From: Arthrobacter sp. ZGTC131
Lineage (GTDB): Bacteria; Actinomycetota; Actinomycetes; Actinomycetales; Micrococcaceae
Direction of reading: 5' to 3'
Length of the DNA: 64,000 nt
Assembly (NCBI RefSeq): GCF_002929275.1
Contig: NZ_PJIK01000001.1
Location: 496,001-560,000, forward strand
How positions within the stretch are numbered: the first letter of the stretch is position 1; every line of letters begins with the position of its first letter. A model generated the notes under the pieces. The model had not been told where the DNA came from. It worked only from the letters and a program-made list of their open reading frames with translations, and ran no database searches. Both the position numbers and the translations under genes were made by a program. Below, one piece after another: positions 19,953-28,864 of the stretch.

Positions 19953-20918
19953 GTGACTTCGCAACGCAATGAAGCGAACGGTGAGGGTGTCTCGCCGTTC
20001 GTGGAGCTGGACAGGCAGACCTGGTCCCGGCTCGCAGCCCAGATGGAGCAGCCCCTTAATGAAGAGGATGTGCTGCGCCTTCGTGGGCTCGGTGACCCCC
20101 TGGACCTGAAAGAGGTCCGCGAGGTCTACCTGCCGCTGTCACGGCTGCTGCACCTCTATGTGGAGGCCGCCGGCCAGCTGCACGCGGCCACCACCACGTT
20201 CCTAGGGGAGCAGACCCAGCGCACGCCGTTCGTCATCGGCGTGGCGGGTTCGGTAGCGGTGGGCAAGTCCACCATTGCCCGTGTGCTCCGCGAGATGCTG
20301 CGGCGCTGGCCGGGCACCCCCAACGTTGAACTGATCACCACCGACGGTTTCCTGTACCCGCTGGCTGAACTCAAGCGCCGCCAGCTGCTCGAACGCAAAG
20401 GCTTCCCGGAATCCTACGACCGGCGGGCGCTGCTGCGTTTTGTGAGCGAAATCAAGGGCGGCGCCGAGGAAGTCCGCGCCCCCTGGTACTCCCACGTCAC
20501 GTATGACATCGTCCCGGGCAAGGAAGTGGTGGTCCGCCGCCCGGACGTCCTCATCGTCGAGGGTCTGAACGTCCTTGCCCCCGCGCGCCCCCGGCACGAC
20601 GGCCGCCAGGGCCTGGCGGTGAGCGACTTCTTCGACTTCTCCATCTACGTGGACGCCAAAACCTCCAACATCGAGGAGTGGTACGTGGACCGGTTCCGGA
20701 AGCTCCGCTCCACCGCGTTCGCGCAGCCGGAGTCGTACTTCCACCGCTACGCGACGCTCTCCGACGAAGAGGCCGAAGTCACGGCCCGCGACATCTGGAA
20801 GCGGATCAACGAGCCCAACCTGGAAGAGAATGTGCTGCCCACGAGGGGACGGGCCCAGCTGGTCCTCACCAAGGACGCCGATCATTCCATCCGCAGGATG
20901 CTGCTGAGGAAGGTGTAG
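19953..20918 (+). CDS. coaA: Pantothenate kinase, type I
   Basis: 321-residue P-loop kinase that phosphorylates pantothenate in the first committed step of CoA synthesis. It has [15 protein letters not shown] near the N-terminus, the Walker [13 protein letters not shown] at about residue 96, [23 protein letters not shown] and [13 protein letters not shown] 19953 gives the family length (~312-321). No Shine-Dalgarno is seen before it, so translation may be leaderless. It is divergent from glmS across 181 bases. Confidence 0.94.
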   Translation: MTSQRNEANGEGVSPFVELDRQTWSRLAAQMEQPLNEEDVLRLRGLGDPLDLKEVREVYLPLSRLLHLYVEAAGQLHAATTTFLGEQTQRTPFVIGVAGSVAVGKSTIARVLREMLRRWPGTPNVELITTDGFLYPLAELKRRQLLERKGFPESYDRRALLRFVSEIKGGAEEVRAPWYSHVTYDIVPGKEVVVRRPDVLIVEGLNVLAPARPRHDGRQGLAVSDFFDFSIYVDAKTSNIEEWYVDRFRKLRSTAFAQPESYFHRYATLSDEEAEVTARDIWKRINEPNLEENVLPTRGRAQLVLTKDADHSIRRMLLRKV

Positions 20919-20923
20919 CACAC

Positions 20924-21898
20924 GTGTGCTACGACTGCTCCCCCCGCCAGGACCCGGCGCCTCTCCAACCGCCGCCCAGCCGCCGGGCCATAGCCAAGCT
21001 GCTGGCCGCGGGCGCCGGGCTGTCGGCGCTGGCCGCGTGCACGCCGGAAGGTCCGCGCCCTGCATCCTCCGCGACTGGCGGAACGGCCCCCGCCTCAGCC
21101 ACCGGTTCAGGCTCCGCGCGCGCTGCGCCGGGTTCGCCGTCGGCGTCGCCGTCCGGGCCGTCGGCCCCGGCGTCCAGGCCGACGTCGGGCTCCCCCACCG
21201 GGTCCGCGTCAGCACCGCCATCGTCCGCGTCACCGGCAGCCTCCCCTGCGACGGCAGCGCCAGCGCCGCCGTCGGCCGCTTCCAGGCTGCCCAAGCAGTT
21301 CTCCCTGACCAACCCCGCCAGCCCCTGGCTGGTGGTCAACAAACACCGCCCGCTGAAGCCGGCCAACTACGTCCCGGCGGATCTGGTACAGCCGCGCGTC
21401 GCACTTGCCGTTTCCGGCGAGGCAGCACTGCTGAACCGCACGACGGCGGCTGCCGCGGAACGGATGTTTAAGGCGGCAGCGGCTGCGGGCGTGACCATGA
21501 CGCTGGCGAGCGGATACCGCTCCCATGCGACCCAGACCGCCACGTACAACAGCTATGTCAGTGCCCGGGGGCAGGCCGCAGCGGACACCGCCTCCGCGCG
21601 GCCCGGCTACTCCGAGCACCAGACCGGGTGGGCGTTCGACATCGGCGACGGCGGCGGCGCCTGCAGCTTCCAGCCGTGCTTTGCCGAGCAGCCGGCCGCA
21701 GTTTGGGCCAAGGCCAATGCCCACCGGTTCGGCTTCGTGGTGCGTTATCCGTGGATGCTGCATCCCATCACCGGGTATTACTACGAGTCCTGGCACCTGC
21801 GCTACATCGGGGTCGAGGCGGCCGCGGACATGAAGAAGCGCGGCATCGGCACCCTTGAAGAGTATTTCGGCCTGAAGGCCGCACCGGGCTATCCCTGA
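20924..21898 (+). CDS. VanY/DacB-type M15 D-Ala-D-Ala carboxypeptidase, predicted lipoprotein
   Basis: About 324 residues. The N-terminal RRAIAKLLAAGAGLSALAAC has a twin-Arg-containing n-region, a hydrophobic stretch and an LAAC lipobox, so export and lipid anchoring are likely. A ~60-residue Ser/Pro/Ala/Thr-rich linker follows. The M15 domain has zinc ligands in SEHQTGWAFDIG (His, Asp) and SWHLRYIG (His), and SGYRSHATQ is the family block. It would trim peptidoglycan stem peptides outside the cell. The start GTG 20924 lies five bases after the coaA stop with AGGAAGG upstream, so it is probably co-transcribed. Confidence 0.87.
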   Translation: MCYDCSPRQDPAPLQPPPSRRAIAKLLAAGAGLSALAACTPEGPRPASSATGGTAPASATGSGSARAAPGSPSASPSGPSAPASRPTSGSPTGSASAPPSSASPAASPATAAPAPPSAASRLPKQFSLTNPASPWLVVNKHRPLKPANYVPADLVQPRVALAVSGEAALLNRTTAAAAERMFKAAAAAGVTMTLASGYRSHATQTATYNSYVSARGQAAADTASARPGYSEHQTGWAFDIGDGGGACSFQPCFAEQPAAVWAKANAHRFGFVVRYPWMLHPITGYYYESWHLRYIGVEAAADMKKRGIGTLEEYFGLKAAPGYP

Positions 21899-21942
21899 CG
21901 GTCTGACCGGCACGCCGGGGCCGGTGCGGTAGTTTTGGTGCC

Positions 21943-22338
21943 ATGCTTACTGGATTCAAAAAGTTCATTCTCAAAGGCAATGTCATTGACCTGGCAGTGG
22001 CGGTTGTCATCGGCGCGGCATTCAGCGCGGTGGTGGACGCCCTGGTGAAGAGCGTCATGATGCCGCTGATTTCGTTGCTGGTGGGAGAGCCCAACTTCGA
22101 CGATTTCCTGGCGTTTGGGGACGTCCGGTTCGGCGTCTTCCTGACGGCAGTGGTCAACTTCCTGCTGGTCGCCGCGGCGATTTACTTCGTCATCATCACG
22201 CCGATGAACCGGCTCATCGAACACCGGAACCGCAAACTGGGCATTGGCCAGGAAGTGACGAAGGAAGCCGCCGAAGACCCGCAGATCGCCCTGCTCAAGG
22301 AAATCCGGGACGAGCTCCGCAACCAGACCGCCAGGTAG
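21943..22338 (+). CDS. mscL: Large-conductance mechanosensitive channel
   Basis: 131 residues, the usual MscL length. It opens under membrane tension to release osmolytes. The N-terminal amphipathic helix and TM1 (FKKFILKGNVIDLAVAVVIGAAFSAVVDALVKS) and TM2 (GVFLTAVVNFLLVAAAIYFVI) are clear, with a charged cytoplasmic helix at the C-terminus (ALLKEIRDELR). A strong bidirectional terminator separates it from convergent glmM. Confidence 0.95.
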   Translation: MLTGFKKFILKGNVIDLAVAVVIGAAFSAVVDALVKSVMMPLISLLVGEPNFDDFLAFGDVRFGVFLTAVVNFLLVAAAIYFVIITPMNRLIEHRNRKLGIGQEVTKEAAEDPQIALLKEIRDELRNQTAR

Positions 22339-22350
22339 CCTCGCTGATAC

Positions 22351-22400
22351 AAAAAAGCGGTCCGTCTCCCTCAGTTCACGAGGGAGGCGGACCGCTTTTT
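22351..22400. terminator. Bidirectional intrinsic terminator mscL/glmM
   Basis: AAAAAAGCGGTCCGTCTCCC at the left pairs with GGGAGGCGGACCGCTTTTT at the right around a short loop. The A-run on one side and T-run on the other make it work for both convergent genes. Confidence 0.93.
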
Positions 22401-22433
22401 GTTTATTGCTTTTCGCGCCGGGGCGGATCGCGC

Positions 22434-23807
22434 CTAGGGAACCAGCTCAGTCGGCAGTTGCTCCAGGGCGAGCTCCGTCTTGACGACCTGTGCCAGGCGC
22501 TCGGCAATGACCTGGGCGGTCTGCTGGTCGCCGGCCTCCACCATCACGCGAACAACGGGCTCGGTGCCCGACGGCCGGAGGAGCACGCGTCCGGTGTCGC
22601 CGAGTTCCTCCTCGGCTGCCCTGACGGCGGCCGCGAGCACGGCGTCGCCCTTGACGCGGGTCCGGTCCACGCCCTTGACGTTGATCAGGACCTGCGGGAG
22701 CTTGGTCATGATCGTCGCGAGCTCCTTGAGCGGGCGGCCGGTGAGCGCCACCTGGGCCGCCAGCTGCAGGCCGGTCAGGACGCCGTCGCCGGTGGTGGCG
22801 TAATCGGCGAGGATCACGTGGCCGGACTGTTCTCCGCCGAGGTTGAAGCCGCCTGCGCGCATTTCCTCGAGGACGTAACGGTCGCCGACGCCGGTTTCGC
22901 GGATGGCGATGCCGTTCTTGCGCAGGGCGATCTTGAGGCCGAGGTTGCTCATCACGGTGGCCACGAGGACGTTGTCCGTGAGCTTGCCGGCGTCCTTGAG
23001 TGCGACGGCGATGATGGCCATGATCTGGTCCCCGTCCACTTCGTTGCCTTCGTGGTCCACGGCGAGGCAGCGGTCGGCGTCGCCGTCGTGCGCGATGCCG
23101 AGGTCCGCGCCGTGGGCAACTACGGCGGCTTTCAGGGGGCCGAGGTGGGTGGAGCCCACGCCTTCGTTGATGTTCAGGCCGTCGGGTTCCGCGCCGATCA
23201 CCACAACATCGGCGCCGGCGTCCTTGAAGACCTGCGGGGAACAGCCGCTGGCCGCGCCGTGGGCGCAGTCGAGGACAACCTTTAAACCGTGCAGGTTGTG
23301 GGGAAGGGTTCCCAGGAGGTGGACGATGTAGCGGTCCTCGGCGTCGGAGAACCGCTGGATCCGGCCTACTTCGCCGCCCACGGGCCGGACGGGCTCCTTG
23401 CCCATCTGCTGCTCGATGGCGTCCTCAACCTCGTCAGGGAGCTTCTGGCCGCCTCGGGCAAAGAACTTGATCCCGTTGTCCGGGGCCGGATTGTGCGACG
23501 CGGAAATCATCACGCCGAAGTCCGCGTTCAGGTCGGCCACGAGATAGGCCGCCGCCGGAGTGGGGAGAACACCGGCATCGTAGACGTCGATGCCGGAGCT
23601 GGAAAGCCCCGCCTCCACGGCGGCGGCAATGAACTCGCCGCTGGCGCGGGGGTCCCTCGCCACCACGGCCCGTGGCCGTGCACCGCCGCTGGAGCGTTCA
23701 TGGCCGAGCACGACGGCGGCGGCCTGGGCCAGCTGCAATGCGAGCTCGGCGGTCAGCAGGCCGTTCGCCAGGCCACGGACACCGTCTGTTCCAAATAATG
23801 TAGACAT
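22434..23807 (-). CDS. glmM: Phosphoglucosamine mutase
   Basis: 457 residues. It converts glucosamine-6-phosphate (from GlmS) to glucosamine-1-phosphate on the way to UDP-GlcNAc. The start is set by the family N-terminus [15 protein letters not shown]. The phosphoserine loop [12 protein letters not shown], the Mg loop AHDGDADRC, the sugar loop GGEQSGH and the phosphate-binding [12 protein letters not shown] are all intact. Confidence 0.96.
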   Translation of the reverse strand: MSTLFGTDGVRGLANGLLTAELALQLAQAAAVVLGHERSSGGARPRAVVARDPRASGEFIAAAVEAGLSSSGIDVYDAGVLPTPAAAYLVADLNADFGVMISASHNPAPDNGIKFFARGGQKLPDEVEDAIEQQMGKEPVRPVGGEVGRIQRFSDAEDRYIVHLLGTLPHNLHGLKVVLDCAHGAASGCSPQVFKDAGADVVVIGAEPDGLNINEGVGSTHLGPLKAAVVAHGADLGIAHDGDADRCLAVDHEGNEVDGDQIMAIIAVALKDAGKLTDNVLVATVMSNLGLKIALRKNGIAIRETGVGDRYVLEEMRAGGFNLGGEQSGHVILADYATTGDGVLTGLQLAAQVALTGRPLKELATIMTKLPQVLINVKGVDRTRVKGDAVLAAAVRAAEEELGDTGRVLLRPSGTEPVVRVMVEAGDQQTAQVIAERLAQVVKTELALEQLPTELVP

Positions 23808-23990
23808 CGGGTCAAGTTTAGACGATGCGGGTGCCCGTCCCTGCCTCGGCCGGCGCCAACACAGGGGGCCGCCGACGTTTACCCAGCTCACCAGCGACAA
23901 CTGCCTTTTCATATTCGTCAGCGACCACGGCCTATACCGTGGCGCCAGAAACCCGCTTCCCTCCACCGCGGCGGCCCGTGCTTTAACGGC

Positions 23991-24026
23991 AGAAGCCCGC
24001 CCCGCCATAAGGCGGGACGGGCTTCT
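23991..24026 (-). terminator. Hairpin terminator after rpsI
   Basis: AGAAGCCCGCCCCGCC pairs with GGCGGGACGGGCTTCT around ATAA, with a single mismatch. It lies 32 bases beyond the rpsI stop, between rpsI and glmM. The rest of this 250-base gap (23808-23990) shows nothing recognisable. Confidence 0.75.
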
Positions 24027-24057
24027 GTGGAAGCGATTGAACGCTTCGCAAGCGGGT

Positions 24058-24564
24058 TTAGCGCTTGGAGTACTGCTGAGCCTTGCGGGCCTTCTTGAGA
24101 CCGGCCTTCTTACGCTCGATGACGCGGGCGTCACGTGAGAGGTAGCCGGCCTTCTTCAGGATGGCGCGGTTGTTCTCGACGTCGATCTCGTTCAGTGAAC
24201 GGGCGATGCCGAGACGCAGTGCACCGGCCTGGCCTGAGATGCCGCCGCCGTGGATGCGGGCGATGACGTCGTAGGCGCCGTCAAGATCGAGGATCTTGAA
24301 GGGCTCGTTGACGTCCTGCTGGTGCAGCTTGTTCGGGAAGTAGTTATCCAGCGCACGGCCGTTGATGGTCCACTTGCCGGAGCCCGGCACAACGCGAACG
24401 CGTGCAACGGCTTCCTTGCGGCGGCCAACAGCTGCGCCGGCAACGGTCAGTGCCGGGCGCTCCTTCTTCGGCGCAGCAGCTTCGGCAGCTCCGCTTTCCG
24501 AGGTGTAGCTGGTCAGGGTTTCCTCTGCCTCAACGGCTTCGGTGGTCTCTTCGTTCTGAGCCAC
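24058..24564 (-). CDS. rpsI: 30S ribosomal protein S9
   Basis: 168 residues: a ~40-residue Glu/Ala-rich N-terminal extension, then the S9 core ([24 protein letters not shown]) and the conserved basic tail ending [17 protein letters not shown], whose last Lys-Arg reaches the ribosomal P site. It follows rplM by 38 bases in the usual rplM-rpsI operon. Confidence 0.97.
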   Translation of the reverse strand: MAQNEETTEAVEAEETLTSYTSESGAAEAAAPKKERPALTVAGAAVGRRKEAVARVRVVPGSGKWTINGRALDNYFPNKLHQQDVNEPFKILDLDGAYDVIARIHGGGISGQAGALRLGIARSLNEIDVENNRAILKKAGYLSRDARVIERKKAGLKKARKAQQYSKR

Positions 24565-24602
24565 GGTTCTCCTTGTATAGATAAGTTGTTTGGTGGCCAG
24601 GA

Positions 24603-25046
24603 CTACTGGGCGACCTGGGAAATTTCGAAAGTCTTGGGCTGCTGAGCGGCGTGCGGGTGCTCTGCACCGCGGTAAACCTTCAGCTTGCCCAGCTGCTGTG
24701 CAGCGAGGGAGTTCTTGGGGAGCATGCCCTTGATGGCCTTCTCCACGGCGCGCACCGGGTTGGATTCCAGCAGCTCCGCGTAGTTGACGGAGGTCAGGCC
24801 GCCCGGGTAGCCGGAGTGGCGGTAAGCGCGCTTCTGCTCGAGCTTGGCGCCGGTGAGGGCAACCTTCTCAGCGTTGATGATGATGACGAAGTCGCCCATG
24901 TCCATGTGGGGCGCAAAAGTGGCCTTGTGCTTGCCGCGCAGCAGGATTGCGGTCTGGCTGGCAAGACGACCAAGGACAACGTCTGTGGCGTCAATGACGT
25001 GCCACTGGCGGTTGATATCGCCGGGCTTCGGGGTGTACGTACGCAC
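24603..25046 (-). CDS. rplM: 50S ribosomal protein L13
   Basis: 147 residues from GTG 25046 ([20 protein letters not shown]), exactly the family length; ACGAGG upstream serves as ribosome-binding site. An ATG at 25091 would add 15 non-homologous residues. The [20 protein letters not shown] and [15 protein letters not shown] blocks are typical. Confidence 0.96.
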   Translation of the reverse strand: MRTYTPKPGDINRQWHVIDATDVVLGRLASQTAILLRGKHKATFAPHMDMGDFVIIINAEKVALTGAKLEQKRAYRHSGYPGGLTSVNYAELLESNPVRAVEKAIKGMLPKNSLAAQQLGKLKVYRGAEHPHAAQQPKTFEISQVAQ

Positions 25047-25353
25047 GGTGTTTGCCTCGTTCTTGTTCTGGCGTTCTTGTTTAGGTGTCACGTAAGGGTG
25101 TGCACCTACTATCTATGCGCTACCGGAACAGAGGTGAGGGCTCTATGAATCCAGTGGTCCCGGAGTCTCGAATGTGCCCGAGGAGTAGTTATCCTGCAAC
25201 CGGATTCTCAGCGGGCACGCATCATCGAGAAAGGACACGCACAACGACTACCAAGAATAGCGCGAACCGGGCGTCAGGGTCAAAATGGGGTATCCGGTGG
25301 TGGGGGCTTGGATGCCTGCGCCAGCGCCGGGCCGTTCCACACCAGGAGTCTTC
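25047..25353. other. Intergenic region between divergent rplM and prepilin peptidase
   Basis: About 300 bases with no supported gene. It must hold the rplM promoter (minus strand; AT-richer CATAGATAGTAGG around 25105-25125 could be a -10 region) and the promoter of the rightward pilus genes. No riboswitch or clear hairpin was recognised. Confidence 0.5.
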
Positions 25354-26019
25354 GTGTCCTTAACAGGTATCACCAGCAGCGCCGCTCCGTTCTTTGTCCT
25401 CGGCATCGGACTGCTCGGCGTGCTCCTTGGGATGCTTACGGAACGGCTCATCGCCAGGACAATCCCCCGCCTTGGTGGACTCCCTGGAATCAGGACAAGA
25501 ATTACGACGGCGGTACTCACCGGTGTTCTCTGCGCAGCATTGGCGCTGCGCTTCGGGGCGGACTGGTCACTGCCGGCATTCTTGGTCCTTGGCGTACTCG
25601 GCGTGCAACTGGCACGCATTGATATCGCTCACCATCTGTTGCCGAATCCCCTTGTGCTGGCCCTGCTGTCGGCCGGCCTGACGCTCTTCGTCGTCAGCAG
25701 CACGGCCACGGCAGGCTGGGCCGAGCTGCTTCGCGCGGCCGCCGGCGCCGCAATCCTGTTCGTTGTCTACCTAATTCTGGCGATTATTTCGCCCAACGGC
25801 ATCGGAATGGGCGACGTGAAGCTGGCCGCACCCGTGGGCCTGTACTTGGGTTACTTGGGCTGGAGCCAGTTGTTCTACGGGGGCGCCCTCGGGTTTGTGG
25901 TGGGCGGTATTTTCTCCTTCGTTTTGATTTCCTTTAGGCGCGCCGAAAAGAAGTCCGAAGTGGCCTTTGGGCCCTCCATGCTGGCCGCCACCCTGGGTCT
26001 GGTTTTGTTCACGTCCTAG
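25354..26019 (+). CDS. Type IV/Tad prepilin peptidase (A24, TadV/CpaA-like)
   Basis: 221-residue integral membrane aspartic peptidase that cleaves prepilin leaders. About six hydrophobic helices are visible. The two catalytic Asp are in QLARIDIAHHLLPN and NGIGMGDVKLAAP (the GxGD motif). GTG 25354 is favoured because AGGAG lies five bases upstream; in-frame starts further upstream have no such signal. No N-methylase domain is present. It precedes two Tad loci and is the only peptidase gene in them, so it probably serves both. Confidence 0.9.
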   Translation: MSLTGITSSAAPFFVLGIGLLGVLLGMLTERLIARTIPRLGGLPGIRTRITTAVLTGVLCAALALRFGADWSLPAFLVLGVLGVQLARIDIAHHLLPNPLVLALLSAGLTLFVVSSTATAGWAELLRAAAGAAILFVVYLILAIISPNGIGMGDVKLAAPVGLYLGYLGWSQLFYGGALGFVVGGIFSFVLISFRRAEKKSEVAFGPSMLAATLGLVLFTS

Positions 26020-26129
26020 CGGATGGCCGCACCCGACTCTAGGCCGCGTTTACCCGGAATAAAGGTAAGCCCGGCTGATTAATCCAAGTAGTTTCCTGCT
26101 TGTAGATTCCCAATCTGAGTACCTTTTTT

Positions 26130-26152
26130 GGGGGGTACCTATGGGTCCCCCC
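26130..26152 (+). other. Strong GC hairpin in the flp1 leader
   Basis: GGGGGG (26130-26135) pairs with CCCCCC (26147-26152), with an inner ACC/GGT extension and a small loop. It lies about 140 bases before the flp1 start, follows a run of T and could protect or regulate the pilin mRNA. The surrounding leader (26020-26290) holds no gene. Confidence 0.55.
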
Positions 26153-26290
26153 AGAAACTCGGGTATGGCTACGCATTGTTGCCGGCATGCCCCGGTGGAA
26201 TTCTTTTAGCTATCGAAGCACCAGCCCTTTCGCGGATATGGGGGGAGCTGGAATTCGAAAATCTATTCCACCGAATTTAAGGAAATTACA

Positions 26291-26515
26291 ATGACTACTC
26301 TCATGGTCTCGGTTCTTGCTTTCGTTTCCGGAATTAAGGACCGGCTGGAATCCGAAAAAGGCGCCACCGCAACCGAGTATTCGCTGCTTCTGGCGTTCAT
26401 CGCTTTCGGCATCATCTTGGCTGTCACAGCCTTTGGCGGCGCTCTCAGCGGATGGTTCAACGAGCTCGCCGGCGTCGTCAACGGGTGGAATGTTCCTGCT
26501 GCACCCGCTGGCTAA
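26291..26515 (+). CDS. Flp-type major pilin, locus 1
   Basis: 74 residues. The prepilin leader ends in ESEKG, and cleavage before ATATEYSLLL puts Glu at +5 and Tyr at +6, the Flp signature. The hydrophobic assembly helix (EYSLLLAFIAFGIILAVTAFGG) follows, and the C-terminus is short (WNVPAAPAG). It is the first gene of the first Tad locus; a hairpin follows directly. Confidence 0.93.
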   Translation: MTTLMVSVLAFVSGIKDRLESEKGATATEYSLLLAFIAFGIILAVTAFGGALSGWFNELAGVVNGWNVPAAPAG

Positions 26516-26533
26516 TAGCCGCTGCCCTAGCAC

Positions 26534-26575
26534 GGGGTGTGCCGAGTCCGGCATGAGGACACGGCACACCCCTTT
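26534..26575 (+). terminator. Hairpin terminator/attenuator between flp1 and tadE1
   Basis: GGGGTGTGCCG (26534-26544) pairs perfectly with CGGCACACCCC (26562-26572), with an inner GTCC/GGAC pairing and TTT after it. It sits 19 bases after the pilin stop and would let pilin mRNA accumulate over the downstream assembly genes. Confidence 0.8.
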
Positions 26576-26607
26576 ACCTTCTTGGCTCTAACTATCCCGG
26601 GGGACCG

Positions 26608-26997
26608 ATGAAAACTAAGCCATCGCAGAGGACTGATAACGCTCGCGGCGCAGTCGCGGTCGAGTTCGCCCTAGTCGCACCAATTCTCCTGTCGCTTGTG
26701 GCCGGCATCGTGGAGTTTTCCTACGCCTACAATCTTCAAATTTCCGTTACCCAGGCCGCTCGTGAAGCGGCTCGCACCATGGCGATCAAGGACGACCAGA
26801 GCAAGGCTGCACTGGCTGCCATCGCCGGAGCCCCGGGGTTGAACGGCGGCGACTTCGAGCTTGCCTTCACGCCAGACGCCTGCAGCGATGGGGACGACGT
26901 GACAGTGACTGTCACCTATCCAGCAGCCACCCTGACGGGGCTCTTCGGCAGCACCGTCACCGTCACTGGAGTAGGAGCAATGCGATGCGGCGGCTAA
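26608..26997 (+). CDS. tadE: TadE-like minor pilin, locus 1
   Basis: 129 residues. A short basic N-terminus ends in NARGAVAVEFALVAPILLSLVAGIVEF, the TadE membrane-anchor segment with the conserved Glu. The extracellular part has one Cys (PDACSDG), and the C-terminus is MRCGG, giving a possible disulfide. The last 13 bases overlap tadG1, suggesting translational coupling. Confidence 0.88.
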   Translation: MKTKPSQRTDNARGAVAVEFALVAPILLSLVAGIVEFSYAYNLQISVTQAAREAARTMAIKDDQSKAALAAIAGAPGLNGGDFELAFTPDACSDGDDVTVTVTYPAATLTGLFGSTVTVTGVGAMRCGG

Positions 26998-28079
26998 AGC
27001 ACACTCAAACCGATCGCGAGCGCGGCGCAGCCGGCGTCCTCGTTGCCGTCATGATACTGGTGCTCATCGGCGCCGGCGCCCTGGCAGTAGACGTAGGCCA
27101 GATCTATGCTGAGCGGGCACAACTGCAAAACGCTGCCGATTTAGGCGCCCTGGCCGTGGTCGAAGCCTGCTACGAGACCGGCTGCAGCCAGGACGACTTC
27201 CAGGACGAGGCGGAAACAATTGCCGAAAGCCTGGCCAACGCCAACTCCAACGACGGCCAGTCAAACGTTGCCGAAGTCGACCTGTCCGTGGAAAACCAGG
27301 TGACGGTCCGGACCACGACTGAAAGCGGCAGCAACAGCTTCCTCACAAATATGTTTGCCAGCGCCCTCGACGCACCGCCCGTGGCAGTCGGTGCGTATGC
27401 CACGGCCACCTTCCTTTATCCCCCTACGGGAGTCTCCGTCCTGCCACTGGTGTTCGCTACCTGCGAGTTCAAGGATGACGGAGAGCCGCACAAGATACTG
27501 ACTCATGGTGGTTCGGCCGGCGGCTCAGGTCCGGACGAGGACAGCGGCAAAGGCAAAGGCAAGGACAAAGGCGACGGCGACGGCGACGGCGATGAATCCG
27601 CGCCAAAGAAACCTGCGGACTGCAACTCAAAGAATCCCTCTGGACAAGTCGTCCCGGGAGGCTTCGCCTGGCTCAACCCTAATCGCGATGCGGACTGTGA
27701 AGTGAGGGCCACGGTCGGCCTGTGGAGTGACGGAAGTGAGGGGTTGGCTATACCAACCGAATGCAAAGACCTTTTCGATCCTGATGCGACGCCCTCGTTG
27801 AAGGACCGGACGGTGGCGCTCCCCGTCTATGCCTACACCTGCGAGGGGATGGCTAAGTGCACCGGCAGCCACACCGAATACATGATTGAAAAATGGGCCG
27901 GTTTCAAGATTGAGTATTGGAGCTTTCCCGGTCACAGTTACGACCCTTCCGGTGTTTTTGGCGGTGGGGAAACCGGGCTCTATGGAACGTTTGTCGGATA
28001 CGCAGCAGACCCCTCCCAGTTTACGGGCGGGTCACCAACTCCAAATGGCAACGTCGTTGTCATAGATCTTATCGATTAA
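26985..28079 (+). CDS. tadG: TadG-like pilus assembly protein, locus 1
   Basis: 364 residues. The N-terminal segment ERGAAGVLVAVMILVLIGAGALAVDVGQIYAERAQLQNAADLGALA is the Tad/TadG-like (DUF2134-type) membrane and helix region. A strongly charged Gly/Lys/Asp stretch (about residues 180-205; alternating KGKG and DGDG) splits the extracellular part, and several Cys follow. TadG proteins anchor or initiate the pilus at the envelope. It starts inside tadE1. Confidence 0.83.
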   Translation: MRRLKHTQTDRERGAAGVLVAVMILVLIGAGALAVDVGQIYAERAQLQNAADLGALAVVEACYETGCSQDDFQDEAETIAESLANANSNDGQSNVAEVDLSVENQVTVRTTTESGSNSFLTNMFASALDAPPVAVGAYATATFLYPPTGVSVLPLVFATCEFKDDGEPHKILTHGGSAGGSGPDEDSGKGKGKDKGDGDGDGDESAPKKPADCNSKNPSGQVVPGGFAWLNPNRDADCEVRATVGLWSDGSEGLAIPTECKDLFDPDATPSLKDRTVALPVYAYTCEGMAKCTGSHTEYMIEKWAGFKIEYWSFPGHSYDPSGVFGGGETGLYGTFVGYAADPSQFTGGSPTPNGNVVVIDLID

Positions 28080-28099
28080 TCCTTTTCGAGGGGGATAAA

Positions 28100-28864
28100 G
28101 TGAAAACTCGCCTACTGGGAGGCATTGCCGCATTGATTGTGGCGATTATTGGAACCGTTTTATTGGTAAATTATGTTCAGGGCGCCGACAAGCGCGCCCT
28201 GGCCAGCACTGAAACGGCTACCGTCTACGTCGTAGAGAAGGCCGTCGCGGCTGGCACGAGGGTGGACAAGATGGCAGACGCTGTCGTCAAGAAGGACGTT
28301 CCCAAGCTGGCTATCGCTGCCGGCGCCGTCACCGATCTTGGCGACGTCGATCAGAAAGTCACAGCCGTGACTCTGGTGCCCGGAGAACAGCTCCTCTCCA
28401 CCCGCATGGTCGATGCCGACGCTTTCCTGGGCCCTTCCAGGGTGCAGGTGCCCGCTGGTATGCAGGAGATTACGCTGAAGCTACCCATTGAGCGGGTAGT
28501 GGGCGGCAAGATTGCTGCAGGAGACACCGTCGGTGTCTTCCTGTCCGTGGACAACTCCGGCGCGGGATCCAGCGGAACACAGCTAACCTTCCACAAAGTC
28601 CTGGTGACTGCAGCCCAGTTCAGCAACGGCAGCGCCGCAAAGTCGCAGGAAGCACCGGCCGAACAGGACAAGTCCGCAGGCGCCATGGCGAAGAAGACCC
28701 CCTCGTCCGACGACACCTACCTGATCACGCTGGCCCGCAACTCGGCCGATGCCGAGCGCATCGTTTTTGCTACCGAGTTCGGCAGCGTCTACCTCTCCAA
28801 GGAACCGACGAATGCCGTCGAAACGACATCCGGTGTTGTTACTGGCACAAGGTTGTTCCGATGA
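28100..28864 (+). CDS. cpaB: CpaB/RcpC-type pilus assembly protein, locus 1
   Basis: 254 residues from GTG 28100, with GAGGGGG upstream. One N-terminal membrane helix (LLGGIAALIVAIIGTVLLVNYV) is followed by an SAF domain (VYVVEKAVAAGTRVDKM; VTLVPGEQLLSTRMV) and the RcpC block EITLKLPIERVVGGKIAAGDTVGVFLS. CpaB is thought to act in the periphery of the Tad machine. It overlaps tadZ1 by 4 bases. Confidence 0.9.
   Translation: MKTRLLGGIAALIVAIIGTVLLVNYVQGADKRALASTETATVYVVEKAVAAGTRVDKMADAVVKKDVPKLAIAAGAVTDLGDVDQKVTAVTLVPGEQLLSTRMVDADAFLGPSRVQVPAGMQEITLKLPIERVVGGKIAAGDTVGVFLSVDNSGAGSSGTQLTFHKVLVTAAQFSNGSAAKSQEAPAEQDKSAGAMAKKTPSSDDTYLITLARNSADAERIVFATEFGSVYLSKEPTNAVETTSGVVTGTRLFR

Noticed and set aside
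23808-23990. Small gene between glmM and rpsI
   Set aside because: Short open frames exist but lack ribosome-binding sites and homology-like features.
26030-26230. c-di-GMP (GEMM) or other riboswitch before flp1
   Set aside because: The structured leader made this tempting, but the conserved GEMM core and tetraloop-receptor parts could not be found.
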